Origin: Paludibacter jiangxiensis
GTDB taxonomy: Bacteria; Bacteroidota; Bacteroidia; Bacteroidales; Paludibacteraceae
NCBI RefSeq assembly: GCF_001618385.1
Contig: NZ_BDCR01000003.1
Location: 124,001 to 188,000 of the forward strand
DNA: 64,000 nucleotides
Reading direction: 5' to 3'
Positions 8,788 to 16,591 of the stretch are shown here, one piece after another; within the stretch, counting starts at the first letter, position 1, and each line of letters opens with the position of its first letter. The notes below the pieces were generated by a model. That model worked only from the letters and a program-made list of their open reading frames with translations. It was not told the origin of the DNA and did not search any database. The position numbers and the translations under genes are program-made.

Positions 8788-9504
8788 ATGAAATCGCTGC
8801 TTTTCATTCCGCTTCTTTTTTGTGCATTCCATTGCTTTGGACAATCGTCTGACATTAAAATCAACAACGATTATTTTCTTTTGGGGACTCTAAACGATTA
8901 CATGGGAAGGGACAAATACAGCGAGGTAGCCAATCGGGTTGATGAGTATTATCCGAATGAAAAACCTCTTGTGTCCGTGCTTGATTCAATCTACAAAAAC
9001 AGTTATCCGGATTTGGCTTTGGCGACAAGCCCCCAAACGGGCAGATTAGAATTGCGGTCAACGCTTCTATCACAAAAAATAAACGATTTCTATGATTTTC
9101 AGCCTTCTGGTCGTGGCACTTATTGCGGAAAAGCCGATTTCAAAACATTAAATCTTGACTCATTAGCAAAAACACCTGATTTTCACTCAAAATATTTCGA
9201 ATCAGTTTATACTGGAAGTGTGAAGACCGACATTTTTACAAGCGACTCCGAACGGTTTTCTTTCATTGCGGGAGCATACATCCGGTTTGGAGGCAAAAAA
9301 GATTCGCTTTACTACATAAGTATTTCAAATTCCACCAGCAAGGTGAAAGTTCTGGCAGAACAATTGAAATACCTGAAATGCACCAACGTGGACTATGTTA
9401 TAAAAAAAGACTACATCCCCTGTGGTCACACAGTGTATTTTACCCCAACGGAAGAATTGAGAAACTATCTTGAAACAAGCTATCGAAAGCAGGGGCATTT
9501 GTAG
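8788..9504 (+). CDS. Secreted protein of unknown function
   Basis: A 238-residue predicted exported protein. ATG 8788 gives a clean signal peptide (MKSLLFIPLLF, ending near FGQ at residue 19); the upstream ATG at 8734 would extend it with unrelated residues. The body has a long Ser/Asp/Tyr-rich region and a C-terminal part with alternating beta strands (RFSFIAGAYIRFGG, YYISISNS). I do not recognise a family. Probably periplasmic or surface located. It is the last gene of the accessory stretch. Confidence 0.5.
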   Translation: MKSLLFIPLLFCAFHCFGQSSDIKINNDYFLLGTLNDYMGRDKYSEVANRVDEYYPNEKPLVSVLDSIYKNSYPDLALATSPQTGRLELRSTLLSQKINDFYDFQPSGRGTYCGKADFKTLNLDSLAKTPDFHSKYFESVYTGSVKTDIFTSDSERFSFIAGAYIRFGGKKDSLYYISISNSTSKVKVLAEQLKYLKCTNVDYVIKKDYIPCGHTVYFTPTEELRNYLETSYRKQGHL

Positions 9505-9605
9505 AGAACGTCAAGACGGGCTGTTGTATCAATATTCGCTTCCATGAGGACTATATTTTCAACTCAATAAAAGTTATTTAAAACAAATACTAATTTTAGC
9601 CCTGT

Positions 9606-9635
9606 TTTGTAATTAAAATAAAATTTGCACCTTTG
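9606..9635 (+). promoter_or_regulatory. Bacteroidetes-type promoter for the nucleobase uptake operon
   Basis: TTTG (9606-9609) is followed after 18 bases by CACCTTTG (9628-9635), close to the Bacteroidetes primary-sigma consensus (TTTG, about 20 bases, TAnnTTTG) with one mismatch in the TA. Transcription would start near 9641, leaving about 80 bases of leader before the DUF5020 gene. Confidence 0.5.
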
Positions 9636-9656
9636 CAATTCCAATTAATTTTTCTG

Positions 9657-9694
9657 ACAGCCATTTTATGAGACTCATATTCTGGCTGTTTTTT
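9657..9694 (+). terminator. Terminator-like hairpin between promoter and start codon
   Basis: ACAGCCA (9657-9663) pairs with TGGCTGT (9683-9689), followed by a T-run to 9694. A second small palindrome (TATGAG/CTCATA) lies within the loop. It sits downstream of the apparent promoter and 30 bases before the ATG at 9724. It could therefore act as an attenuator of the uptake operon, or it may terminate transcripts from upstream. The space between promoter and hairpin is too short for a purine riboswitch aptamer. Confidence 0.5.
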
Positions 9695-9723
9695 AATTTA
9701 TCATTCACCTTCAAAAACCAATT

Positions 9724-10419
9724 ATGAAAAAAATTCTGACTTTAGCTGTAGTATTAATGGCAGCTGTAACCATGAATGCGCAGACCGATGTGCAGGCTCT
9801 TTACCATTTCAAAAATGGCGAAAAACACCTCACTTCAACCGTCGAAATGTTCAAAACCGACAATCACGGTAGCAACTATTTCTTCGTTGATATGGATTAT
9901 GGTGTTGGAAGTGTAAAAGGTGTCAGCTCTGCTTATTGGGAAATCTCCCGCGGCATCAAATTCTGGAAATCACCGTTCGAAATCCACGTAGAATATGATG
10001 GCGGTTTAGGTCAGTATTATACTCCGGTAGGAAACGGAGCCTACACCATTAACGATGCATGGTTGTTTGGTGGACAGTACACATGGAACACAGCCGATTT
10101 CTCTAAAATCTTCACGCTTCAGGCTATGTACAAGACGATCCGCGACAAAAACAAAGCTTCGTTCCAGCTCACCGGTGTTTGGACATTGAAATTCTTCAAA
10201 GACAAATTTACAGCCAGTGGTTTTGCCGATTTCTGGAAAGAAGACAATTCATATGCTGATGGCAGAACCAGCAAATATGTGTTTGTTTCTCAACCTCAGT
10301 TCTGGTACAACGTAGACAGCCACTTCTCTGTAGGTAGCGAAATTGACCTGAGCTGCAGCTTTGCCGGTAACAGAAAATTCTATTTCGATCCGACTCTGGC
10401 CGCTAAATGGACATTCTAA
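9724..10419 (+). CDS. DUF5020 family outer membrane protein, possible nucleoside channel
   Basis: A 231-residue exported protein with signal peptide (MKKILTLAVV, cleavage before Q20). The mature part is all alternating amphipathic strands ending in an aromatic residue (AAKWTF), as expected of an outer-membrane beta-barrel of about 12 strands. It matches my recollection of DUF5020, which resembles Tsx-like nucleoside channels. It lies 78 bases upstream of a purine permease with no terminator between, which supports a role in nucleoside or nucleobase passage through the outer membrane. The channel function is inferred from fold and context. Confidence 0.7.
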   Translation: MKKILTLAVVLMAAVTMNAQTDVQALYHFKNGEKHLTSTVEMFKTDNHGSNYFFVDMDYGVGSVKGVSSAYWEISRGIKFWKSPFEIHVEYDGGLGQYYTPVGNGAYTINDAWLFGGQYTWNTADFSKIFTLQAMYKTIRDKNKASFQLTGVWTLKFFKDKFTASGFADFWKEDNSYADGRTSKYVFVSQPQFWYNVDSHFSVGSEIDLSCSFAGNRKFYFDPTLAAKWTF

Positions 10420-10497
10420 TTGCAGAGCAAAGAATAAAAACAAAAGAGTAAAGACATTAGATCATTATCTCAATAAACCATTTATAAACAAACTATT

Positions 10498-11871
10498 ATG
10501 CTGGATCGTTTTTTCAAGCTCACCGACAATAAAACCAACGTTCGCACGGAGGTGATTGCCGGTGTCACCACATTTATGACGATGGCATATATCTTGTTCC
10601 TTAATCCGAACATTCTTTCGGTAACCGGAATGGATAAAAATGCCGTGTTCTTCGCTACTGCCGTTGGTGCAGGTATCGTAACTATCGCAATGGGTCTGAT
10701 TGCCAACTTCCCGATGGCATTGGCTCCTGGTATGGGTCTCAACGCACTGTTTGCTACCGTTGCCGTAGCAGGTGTTGGTATGATGTCATGGCAAGTAGGG
10801 CTGGGCGCTGTATTTATTTCGGGTATCATCTTTATCATTCTCACGGTAACCCGCGTCCGACAAATACTGGTTGTAGCCGTTCCTACCTCCATGAAACTGG
10901 CAATTACGGTCGGTATCGGGTTGTTTATCACCATCATTGGGTTGAAGCTTTCCGAAGTAATGACCGTTAGCACAGCTGCTATTCAACCTACAATGGATGC
11001 AATGGGTAAAAACGGCGGTCATGCGCTGCTGAAATTCTTCGAGTGGAATGTTGGTATCGGTTCTTTCAAGAATCCATCCATGTTACTCTGCATCATCGGC
11101 CTTACCATCACAGCCATTTTGATGGCCCGTAAAATAAAAGGAGCTTTATTAATCGGTATCGTGGTTACCACCCTGATCGGAATTCCAATGGGTGTTACCG
11201 TTATTCCGGCTAACTTCACCTTCTTTGCATTGCCCGATTTCCACAACCTGGCAGTTGGCGCACTCGACATCAAAGGCGCATTCAGCATGGGTATCTGGAC
11301 GGTAGTGTTCACCTTTACTTTCGTTGAATTGTTCGATACATTCGGAACGCTGGTCGGAACTGCCAACAAAGCAGGCCTGATCGACAAAGACGGTAACTCT
11401 CCCAAAATCGGAAAAGCGATGCTGGTAGATGCTATCGGGGTATCGTTTGGTGCATTGATGGGAACATCAACCATCACCACGTACGTGGAAAGTGCAGCCG
11501 GTATCGGCGAAGGTGGCCGCACAGGTCTTACCGCCATCACCACCGGTTTGCTCTTCCTGTTGGCGCTGTTGATTGCTCCGCTGGCTCAGCTGATTCCTGA
11601 TGCTGCCACTGCTCCCGCATTGATTATCGTGGGTGTTTTGATGGCCTCGTCTATCGTTGATATCGACTTCAAAGACTTTACCGAAGGTTTTCCTGCATTC
11701 ATGACTTTTGCCCTGATGCCTTTCACTTATAGCATCGCAAATGGTATTGCAGGCGGTATTGTTTTCTATACAATTTTGAAAGTTGTAACCGGTCAGGGCA
11801 AGAAAGTACACTGGATGATGTACCTGCTCTTCGCACTGGTAGTAGCCCGTTACATATTCCTGAGCGAATAA
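10498..11871 (+). CDS. NCS2 family nucleobase permease (AzgA/GhxP type)
   Basis: A 457-residue inner-membrane protein with about 12-14 hydrophobic segments. The N-terminus (LDRFFKLTDNKTNVRTEVIAG) followed by TTFMTMAYILFLNP is diagnostic of the AzgA-like branch of NCS2 transporters, which import adenine, guanine or hypoxanthine with protons. Further conserved blocks are GMGLNA (in TM3), FTFVELFDTFGTLVGTA and GTSTITTYVESAAGI, which carry the substrate and proton-site residues. Full length for the family. It forms a likely operon with the upstream outer-membrane protein and ends at a strong terminator. Exact purine specificity cannot be read from sequence. Confidence 0.9.
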   Translation: MLDRFFKLTDNKTNVRTEVIAGVTTFMTMAYILFLNPNILSVTGMDKNAVFFATAVGAGIVTIAMGLIANFPMALAPGMGLNALFATVAVAGVGMMSWQVGLGAVFISGIIFIILTVTRVRQILVVAVPTSMKLAITVGIGLFITIIGLKLSEVMTVSTAAIQPTMDAMGKNGGHALLKFFEWNVGIGSFKNPSMLLCIIGLTITAILMARKIKGALLIGIVVTTLIGIPMGVTVIPANFTFFALPDFHNLAVGALDIKGAFSMGIWTVVFTFTFVELFDTFGTLVGTANKAGLIDKDGNSPKIGKAMLVDAIGVSFGALMGTSTITTYVESAAGIGEGGRTGLTAITTGLLFLLALLIAPLAQLIPDAATAPALIIVGVLMASSIVDIDFKDFTEGFPAFMTFALMPFTYSIANGIAGGIVFYTILKVVTGQGKKVHWMMYLLFALVVARYIFLSE

Positions 11872-11893
11872 ACAAGCTACTCATAAATAAACG

Positions 11894-11930
11894 AAAGCCC
11901 TTTGATGCTCTATCGCTCAAAGGGCTTTTT
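11894..11930 (+). terminator. Intrinsic terminator after the purine permease
   Basis: A perfect 12-bp stem, AAAGCCCTTTGA (11894-11905) with TCAAAGGGCTTT (11917-11928), an 11-base loop and a run of T. It separates the nucleobase uptake operon from the following epimerase gene. Confidence 0.9.
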
Positions 11931-12006
11931 TATGAATTAAAATTTGCTTTTGACAAAGAAATTATTCAACTTTGAAATCTGTTCTTTTGTCTATAACCTT
12001 ATTACT

Positions 12007-12927
12007 ATGGCAACAATCCTCATTACCGGTGGCACTGGTCTTATCGGCAATTATCTCTCGCGGTTTCTCAAAGAAAAAGGCCACACGGTTGCCCTGCTGA
12101 GTCGTTCGGGCAAGCATTCGGAAGAATTTCCTGTCTATTTCTGGGACATCGACAAACAAATTATCGACCCGAAAGCTATCACTTCGGCCGACTATATCAT
12201 CCACCTTGCCGGAGAAAACATAGGGGCAAAACGATGGACGGAAGAACGCAAAAAAGAGATTATCTCCAGCAGGATTCTGCCAACACAGCTTCTTTTCGAT
12301 GCCATATCGAAAAGCTCGCATAAACCCGCAGCTTTTATTTCAGCTTCTGCCATAGGATATTATGGTGCCGTCACTTCATCGCATATCTTTACCGAGACAG
12401 ATCCGGCGGCAAACGACTTTTTGGGCCATACCTGTCGCCAGTGGGAAAGCGAAGTTGACCGTTTTCAGGAACTCGCAATCAGAGTTGTCAAAATCAGAAC
12501 CGGAATTGCCTTAACCTCTGCGGGAGGAGCTCTCGAGAAGATAAAAAAGCCTGTAGCCCTCGGACTTGGTGCTCCCTTAGGCTCTGGCAATCAATATATG
12601 CCTTGGATACACATTGACGATTTGTGCCATATCTATCTGAAAGCCATTGAGGATGCAACCATGCAAGGAGCTTATAATGCAGTAGCTCCGGAGCATGCAA
12701 CCAACCGAGAGCTAATGGAAGCCATTGCCCGGGTGTTGCACAAAAAAATCCGTCTTCCGAAAATACCATCCACCGTGCTCAAATTAGCTTTGGGGCCAAT
12801 GTCCGAAATGCTATTAACCGGAAGCCGTGTTTCGTCCGAAAAACTAATTGAGTCAGGCTTTCAATTCCGTTTCGCTAACCTTCAAGGTTCACTTACTGAT
12901 TTATTAAAAAAAGAAATCCGGTTATAA
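12007..12927 (+). CDS. TIGR01777-type NAD-dependent epimerase/dehydratase
   Basis: A 306-residue cytoplasmic SDR-superfamily protein. I choose ATG 12007 because it begins with the Rossmann strand TILITGGTGLIG; the upstream ATG at 11944 adds an unrelated 21-residue tail. Signatures of the YfcH/SulA-like (TIGR01777) clade are visible: HLAGENIG, RWTEERKKEI, SASAIGYYG, RTGIAL, PWIHIDDL and the C-terminal DUF1731-like end. The substrate is unknown in this family. Its stop codon overlaps the start of the beta-lactamase gene (TAATG), so the two are translationally coupled. Confidence 0.85.
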   Translation: MATILITGGTGLIGNYLSRFLKEKGHTVALLSRSGKHSEEFPVYFWDIDKQIIDPKAITSADYIIHLAGENIGAKRWTEERKKEIISSRILPTQLLFDAISKSSHKPAAFISASAIGYYGAVTSSHIFTETDPAANDFLGHTCRQWESEVDRFQELAIRVVKIRTGIALTSAGGALEKIKKPVALGLGAPLGSGNQYMPWIHIDDLCHIYLKAIEDATMQGAYNAVAPEHATNRELMEAIARVLHKKIRLPKIPSTVLKLALGPMSEMLLTGSRVSSEKLIESGFQFRFANLQGSLTDLLKKEIRL

Positions 12928-13667
12928 TGAAAATAAGATCAATTATCCTGTTTATTCTCATATTGTTGCAAAGTCCGGTAGCGGGACAAAACGCAACAAA
13001 TAAAATCAAAATTTCCGACGACATTGATCTGATCCGGCTTTCACCCAACGCCTATATTCACGTGTCGAGGGCTTCTATGGGCTCATTCGGGATGGTTTCA
13101 TCTAACGGATTGATTTTTATTGAAAAAGGCAAAGCATTCCTTTTCGACACTCCTGCCAACAACACTCAAACAAGGACATTGGTAAAATGGGTGGAGGATT
13201 CGCTACATGTCAGATTTGCCGGATTCGTACCCAACCACTGGCATGAGGACTGTATGGGAGGGCTTGGCTACCTCAAAACACGTCACATTCCATCGTATGC
13301 CAACCAGATGACCATCGCTCTTGCCAAACAACATCACCTTCCCGTTCCGGATAAAGGATTCAAAGATTCGCTGATTCTGCATCTTGGTAACAAAAGGGTA
13401 GAATGTTATTATCCGGGTAAAGGCCATTCCACAGACAATATCGTGGTATGGATTCCATCCGAAAAAATATTGTTTGCCGGCTGCATGGTAAAAGAGATGA
13501 AGGCAAATACCAAAGGCAATCTCTCGGATGCAGACGTAAAAGCCTGGCCTGCTACTATCAAAAAAGTGATGGCAAGATTTCAATCTGCCCGCATCGTGAT
13601 TCCCGGACACGGAGAGGCCGGAGGGTTTGAATTGTTGCAACACACCATAGAAGTCGTCTGCAAATAG
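12927..13667 (+). CDS. Subclass B1 metallo-beta-lactamase, CfiA-like
   Basis: A 246-residue exported enzyme with a signal peptide to about residue 20 (VAGQ). All zinc ligands of subclass B1 are present: His104, His106 and Asp108 in PNHWHEDCMGG, His167 in GKGHSTDNIVVW, Cys186 in FAGCMVK and His228 in IPGHGEAGG. The substrate-contact lysine (Lys189) and asparagine (Asn198 in GNLSDADV) are also conserved. These blocks closely follow CfiA/CcrA of Bacteroides. The family hydrolyses beta-lactams, carbapenems included, in the periplasm using two zinc ions. Expression appears tied to the upstream epimerase, and no IS element provides a strong promoter. Hydrolytic spectrum is not provable from sequence. 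Confidence 0.88.
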   Translation: MKIRSIILFILILLQSPVAGQNATNKIKISDDIDLIRLSPNAYIHVSRASMGSFGMVSSNGLIFIEKGKAFLFDTPANNTQTRTLVKWVEDSLHVRFAGFVPNHWHEDCMGGLGYLKTRHIPSYANQMTIALAKQHHLPVPDKGFKDSLILHLGNKRVECYYPGKGHSTDNIVVWIPSEKILFAGCMVKEMKANTKGNLSDADVKAWPATIKKVMARFQSARIVIPGHGEAGGFELLQHTIEVVCK

Positions 13668-13698
13668 CCTCTACCCGACGATTCCGATTCTCACACAG

Positions 13699-13728
13699 TT
13701 GCAATCTAACTCTATTTTACTACCTTTG
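13699..13728 (+). promoter_or_regulatory. Promoter for ruvX
   Basis: TTG (13699-13701), 19 bases, then TACCTTTG (13721-13728), a full match to the Bacteroidetes promoter layout. The -7 box ends 23 bases before the ruvX ATG at 13752, giving a very short leader. Confidence 0.7.
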
Positions 13729-13751
13729 CATGAAGTTTTTAAGATACAAAC

Positions 13752-14171
13752 ATGGGCAGAATACTCGCCATTGATTACGGACAAAAACGCGTCGGAATCG
13801 CAGTTACCGATATACTGCGCATCACGGCTAACGGACTGACAACAGTACCTGTTGCGCAGATATTTGAGTTTTTGACAGACTATTTTACCAAAGAGCAGGT
13901 AGACACGGTAGTGGTAGGCTTACCCAAGCAAATGAACAACCAACCGTCGGAATCGATGCGTTTTATAACTCCGTTTGTCAATGGATTTAAAAAGCGGTTT
14001 CCTGCAATGACAATAGAGATGTATGATGAGCGTTTCACTTCCGTGTTGGCACACAAAGCCATGCTCGATGGAGGACTAAAGAAAAAAGCCCGTCAGGACA
14101 AATCGTTGGTCGATCAAATCAGTGCCACCATCATTTTGCAATCGTATCTTGAAAGCAAAAGACAATTTTGA
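13752..14171 (+). CDS. ruvX: Holliday junction resolvase-like protein RuvX/YqgF
   Basis: A 139-residue RNase H-fold protein. Motifs: ILAIDYGQKRVGIAVTD (catalytic Asp8), VVVGLPKQMN, YDERFTSVLA and the C-terminal DQISATIILQSYL with the last acidic site. Length matches YqgF (about 138). The family is implicated in 16S rRNA 5'-end processing and is annotated as a putative Holliday junction resolvase. It starts the run ruvX-def-lptE-secG on the + strand. Confidence 0.92.
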   Translation: MGRILAIDYGQKRVGIAVTDILRITANGLTTVPVAQIFEFLTDYFTKEQVDTVVVGLPKQMNNQPSESMRFITPFVNGFKKRFPAMTIEMYDERFTSVLAHKAMLDGGLKKKARQDKSLVDQISATIILQSYLESKRQF

Positions 14172-14199
14172 TTTATTAATAGCTAACCATTAATTTCAA

Positions 14200-14754
14200 G
14201 TGATTTATCCTATCTACACTTACGGCCAACCTGTTTTAAGAAAAGTAGCAGAACCAATCGACGCCAACTATCCGGATCTAAAGAAAGTAATCGACAATAT
14301 GTTCGACACACTCTATCATTCTGACGGCATCGGTCTTGCTGCACCTCAGGTTGGACTTTCCATAAGACTTATCGTAATTGATTTAGCTCCGCTTTCAGAA
14401 ACAAAAACAGAACTTCGTGATTTCAAGAAAGTACTTATCAATGCAGAAATTCTTGAACGCAGCGGAGAAGAAGTCAAAGAGGAAGAAGGCTGTCTGAGTC
14501 TTCCCGGAATTCAGGAATATGTTCCCAGAAGTAATAAAATCACCATTCGTTATTGTGACGAAAACTTCACAGAACATATCGAATCGTACGAAGATTATAC
14601 TGCGAGAGTTATTCAACATGAGTACGATCACATTGACGGACACATGTTTATCGATCACATTTCACCTATCCGCCGCCAGTTAATCAAAGGAAAATTGTTA
14701 GCAATAAGCAAAGGAACGGTAAAATGCAGTTATAAGATTAAGCCTGTAAAATAA
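14200..14754 (+). CDS. def: Peptide deformylase
   Basis: A 184-residue metalloenzyme that removes the formyl group from nascent N-terminal methionine. All three motifs are present: GIGLAAPQ (residues 43-50), EGCLS with metal ligand Cys98, and QHEYDH with ligands His140 and His144 and catalytic Glu141. The start is GTG at 14200; no in-frame ATG lies between it and the conserved N-terminal [11 protein letters not shown] block. It sits 28 bases after ruvX, in the same direction. Confidence 0.95.
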   Translation: MIYPIYTYGQPVLRKVAEPIDANYPDLKKVIDNMFDTLYHSDGIGLAAPQVGLSIRLIVIDLAPLSETKTELRDFKKVLINAEILERSGEEVKEEEGCLSLPGIQEYVPRSNKITIRYCDENFTEHIESYEDYTARVIQHEYDHIDGHMFIDHISPIRRQLIKGKLLAISKGTVKCSYKIKPVK

Positions 14755-14763
14755 AGCGACAAT

Positions 14764-15306
14764 ATGCCTTATTCATCCAAACATATTTGCTCGAAAAGCG
14801 GATGCTTCCGTTTCCTGGCTGTCATCTGCATCGGACTGCTGGTAAATGCGTGCTCTATTTCGTATAAATTCAACGGATCATCCATCGATTATACGAAAAC
14901 CAAAACAATCACCATTGCCGACTTTCCAAACAACGCGACGTTGGTTTACCCGCAATTGGCATCGAAACTCAATACCGCGCTCAAAGATTTCTTTAACCGC
15001 AGAACAAAATTACAGCAGGTTAAACGCAATGGAGACATGCAAATAGAGGGTGAAATTACGGATTACAGGCTGACTCCATTATCAATACAGGCAAATGCTT
15101 TGGCTGCACAAACGCAGCTTACAATGACGGTAAGGTTCAAATATACCAATACCAAGAATCCGAAAGATGATTTAGAGACCACGCTCTCGGCCTCTCAGAC
15201 ATTCGACAGTTCCAAGATGCTGACTGCTGTTCAGGAAGCGCTTGCAGATGAGATGGTAAAAGAAATTACCGAAAAGATATACAACCAAACAGTGGCAAGA
15301 TGGTAA
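14764..15306 (+). CDS. lptE: LptE family LPS-assembly lipoprotein
   Basis: A 180-residue lipoprotein with lipobox Cys near residue 30 (LLVNAC). The segment YKFNGSSIDYTKTKTITI and the later helix-strand pattern, ending in a long amphipathic helix, match the Bacteroidetes LptE family. LptE plugs the LptD barrel and helps place lipopolysaccharide in the outer leaflet. The secG gene lies downstream with one unknown gene between, an arrangement common in Bacteroidales. Nine bases separate it from def, so co-transcription is likely. Confidence 0.85.
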   Translation: MPYSSKHICSKSGCFRFLAVICIGLLVNACSISYKFNGSSIDYTKTKTITIADFPNNATLVYPQLASKLNTALKDFFNRRTKLQQVKRNGDMQIEGEITDYRLTPLSIQANALAAQTQLTMTVRFKYTNTKNPKDDLETTLSASQTFDSSKMLTAVQEALADEMVKEITEKIYNQTVARW

Positions 15307-15319
15307 TCAAACGTTCGTT

Positions 15320-15955
15320 ATGACAATTGAACAGCTTTCTCAATGGATGCACGAGCCACACACTCTCAATCAGGAGCAGGTGGCAGAACTCAGGAAACTT
15401 TGCGAAGAGTTTCCCTATTTTGCCGTTTCCAGAATGCTACTGCTAAAAGGGCTTCGCAATACCAACGATGTTCTTTTTGAATCGGAAACCCGAAAAACAG
15501 CAGCCTATTGCCCTGACCGTCGAAAGCTTTACTTTCTGCTTTATCCTGTTACTGAAACGCAAAATCAATCTGGCAGCCTGTCTAAATCGCCTTACAATGA
15601 TTTGCCCGGTGATTATTTCAGCTTGCAAGAAGTAAATGAACCGGAAGATAAGTCTCAGTCATTAAAGAGCCTTGCACAAAAATTAAAAGAAGCGCGGCAA
15701 CAAAAAGCGGCCACTGCAACAACCATTCGAACGACAACGCCTGCTCCGGAAATCACAGAAGAACCCATCGAACTGGTAGAGGAAGAACTTATTTTCACGG
15801 AAGATGAGGCAATTCGCCTGATAAGAGCCAAGAATTTTGAAAAAGCACTTAAAATATTACGTGTTTTACATTTGAATATTCCAGAAAAAAGTGTTTACTT
15901 TGCAGACCAAATTCGGTATTTAGAAAAAATTATCGCAACTATTAATAAATCATAG
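15320..15955 (+). CDS. Conserved protein of unknown function between lptE and secG
   Basis: A 211-residue soluble protein with no signal peptide. The N-terminal 75 residues (EQLSQWMHEP, LRKLCEEFPYFAVSRMLLLKGL) are helical and recur in Bacteroidales proteins at this locus. A Thr/Ala-rich linker follows, then a C-terminal TPR-like helical hairpin (EAIRLIRAKNFEKALKILR). Its fixed place beside secG suggests an envelope or export-linked role, but none is established. It starts 13 bases after lptE and ends 4 bases before secG. Confidence 0.7.
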   Translation: MTIEQLSQWMHEPHTLNQEQVAELRKLCEEFPYFAVSRMLLLKGLRNTNDVLFESETRKTAAYCPDRRKLYFLLYPVTETQNQSGSLSKSPYNDLPGDYFSLQEVNEPEDKSQSLKSLAQKLKEARQQKAATATTIRTTTPAPEITEEPIELVEEELIFTEDEAIRLIRAKNFEKALKILRVLHLNIPEKSVYFADQIRYLEKIIATINKS

Positions 15956-15959
15956 CTAT

Positions 15960-16337
15960 ATGTACATTTTAGCAACTATTTTGATTGTTTTGGCAGCCAT
16001 TTTGATGGTACTTGTCGTATTGGTTCAAAACTCCAAAGGCGGCGGGTTAGTATCTGGTTTTTCATCTTCCAACCAAATTATGGGTGTTCGTAAAACCACA
16101 GACTTCCTTGAAAAAGCAACCTGGGTGTTAGCAATTACAATCGTGGTACTGAGCGTAGTAGCTACAGGTTATGTAGAAAAACAATCTATGCAGGTAGGTT
16201 CTGATGTAACCGAAGGTGCAAGCGCAGCTCAACAACAGGAAGCTTCAAAAACTAAAATCCCGAATTTCAACGAAAACGCTAAGCCTCAATCGCAACCTCA
16301 GCAACAACCGGCTCAGCCTGCCCAACCGGCAAAATAA
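15960..16337 (+). CDS. secG: Preprotein translocase subunit SecG
   Basis: A 125-residue inner-membrane protein with two transmembrane segments (about 2-20 and 55-75). The cytoplasmic loop between them has the SecG signature LVQNSKGGGLVSGF and GVRKTTDFLEKATW. SecG assists the SecYE channel by aiding SecA cycling. The C-terminal tail is rich in Gln, Pro and Ala, a common extension in Bacteroidetes. It closes the ruvX-def-lptE-secG gene run. Confidence 0.92.
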   Translation: MYILATILIVLAAILMVLVVLVQNSKGGGLVSGFSSSNQIMGVRKTTDFLEKATWVLAITIVVLSVVATGYVEKQSMQVGSDVTEGASAAQQQEASKTKIPNFNENAKPQSQPQQQPAQPAQPAK

Positions 16338-16374
16338 AAAAGAAAAAAAATTACGCGCTAAGTGCAAAATTGCA

Positions 16375-16406
16375 TTGGTTTTTTTGCAATAAAAATTGTA
16401 CCTTTG
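16375..16406 (+). promoter_or_regulatory. Promoter for tRNA-Pro
   Basis: TTGG (16375-16378), 20 bases, then TACCTTTG (16399-16406), a near-ideal Bacteroidetes promoter. The -7 box ends 12 bases before the mature tRNA 5' end, so the precursor leader is only a few bases. Confidence 0.75.
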
Positions 16407-16418
16407 CAGCGCAAAAAT

Positions 16419-16495
16419 CGGGGTGTAGCACAGTTGGCTAGCGCGCCACGTTCGGGACGTGGAGGTCGGAAGTTCGAGTCTTCTCACCCCGACCA
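16419..16495 (+). tRNA. tRNA-Pro (anticodon CGG)
   Basis: A 77-base cloverleaf. The acceptor stem CGGGGTG (16419-16425) pairs with CACCCCG (16485-16491), then discriminator A and an encoded CCA. The anticodon stem CCACG/CGTGG closes the seven-base loop TTCGGGA, which gives anticodon CGG and reads CCG codons. The T-arm has the standard GTTCGAGTC sequence. The C1-G72 pair is the usual proline identity element. Single gene with its own promoter and terminator. Confidence 0.96.
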
Positions 16496-16534
16496 AAAAG
16501 ACCTGCAAATAGAACATTTGCAGGTCTTTTTTTT
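16496..16534 (+). terminator. Intrinsic terminator directly abutting the tRNA
   Basis: A perfect 15-bp stem (16496-16510 with 16516-16530) around a five-base loop AGAAC, then a T-run to 16534. It begins at the base after the encoded CCA. Confidence 0.93.
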
Positions 16535-16591
16535 ATACACCTGACGGCAAAAAAACGGTTACTCTCATCACATCGCATACAATTCAACAAC

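Noticed and set aside
9636-9723. Purine riboswitch before the uptake operon
   Set aside because: The leader between promoter and hairpin is too short for the three-way junction aptamer, and the conserved loop bases are absent.
10482-11543. Long minus-strand frames opposite the purine permease
   Set aside because: They mirror a gene with strong codon bias, and their translations are low-complexity Thr/Pro/Ile strings typical of shadow frames.
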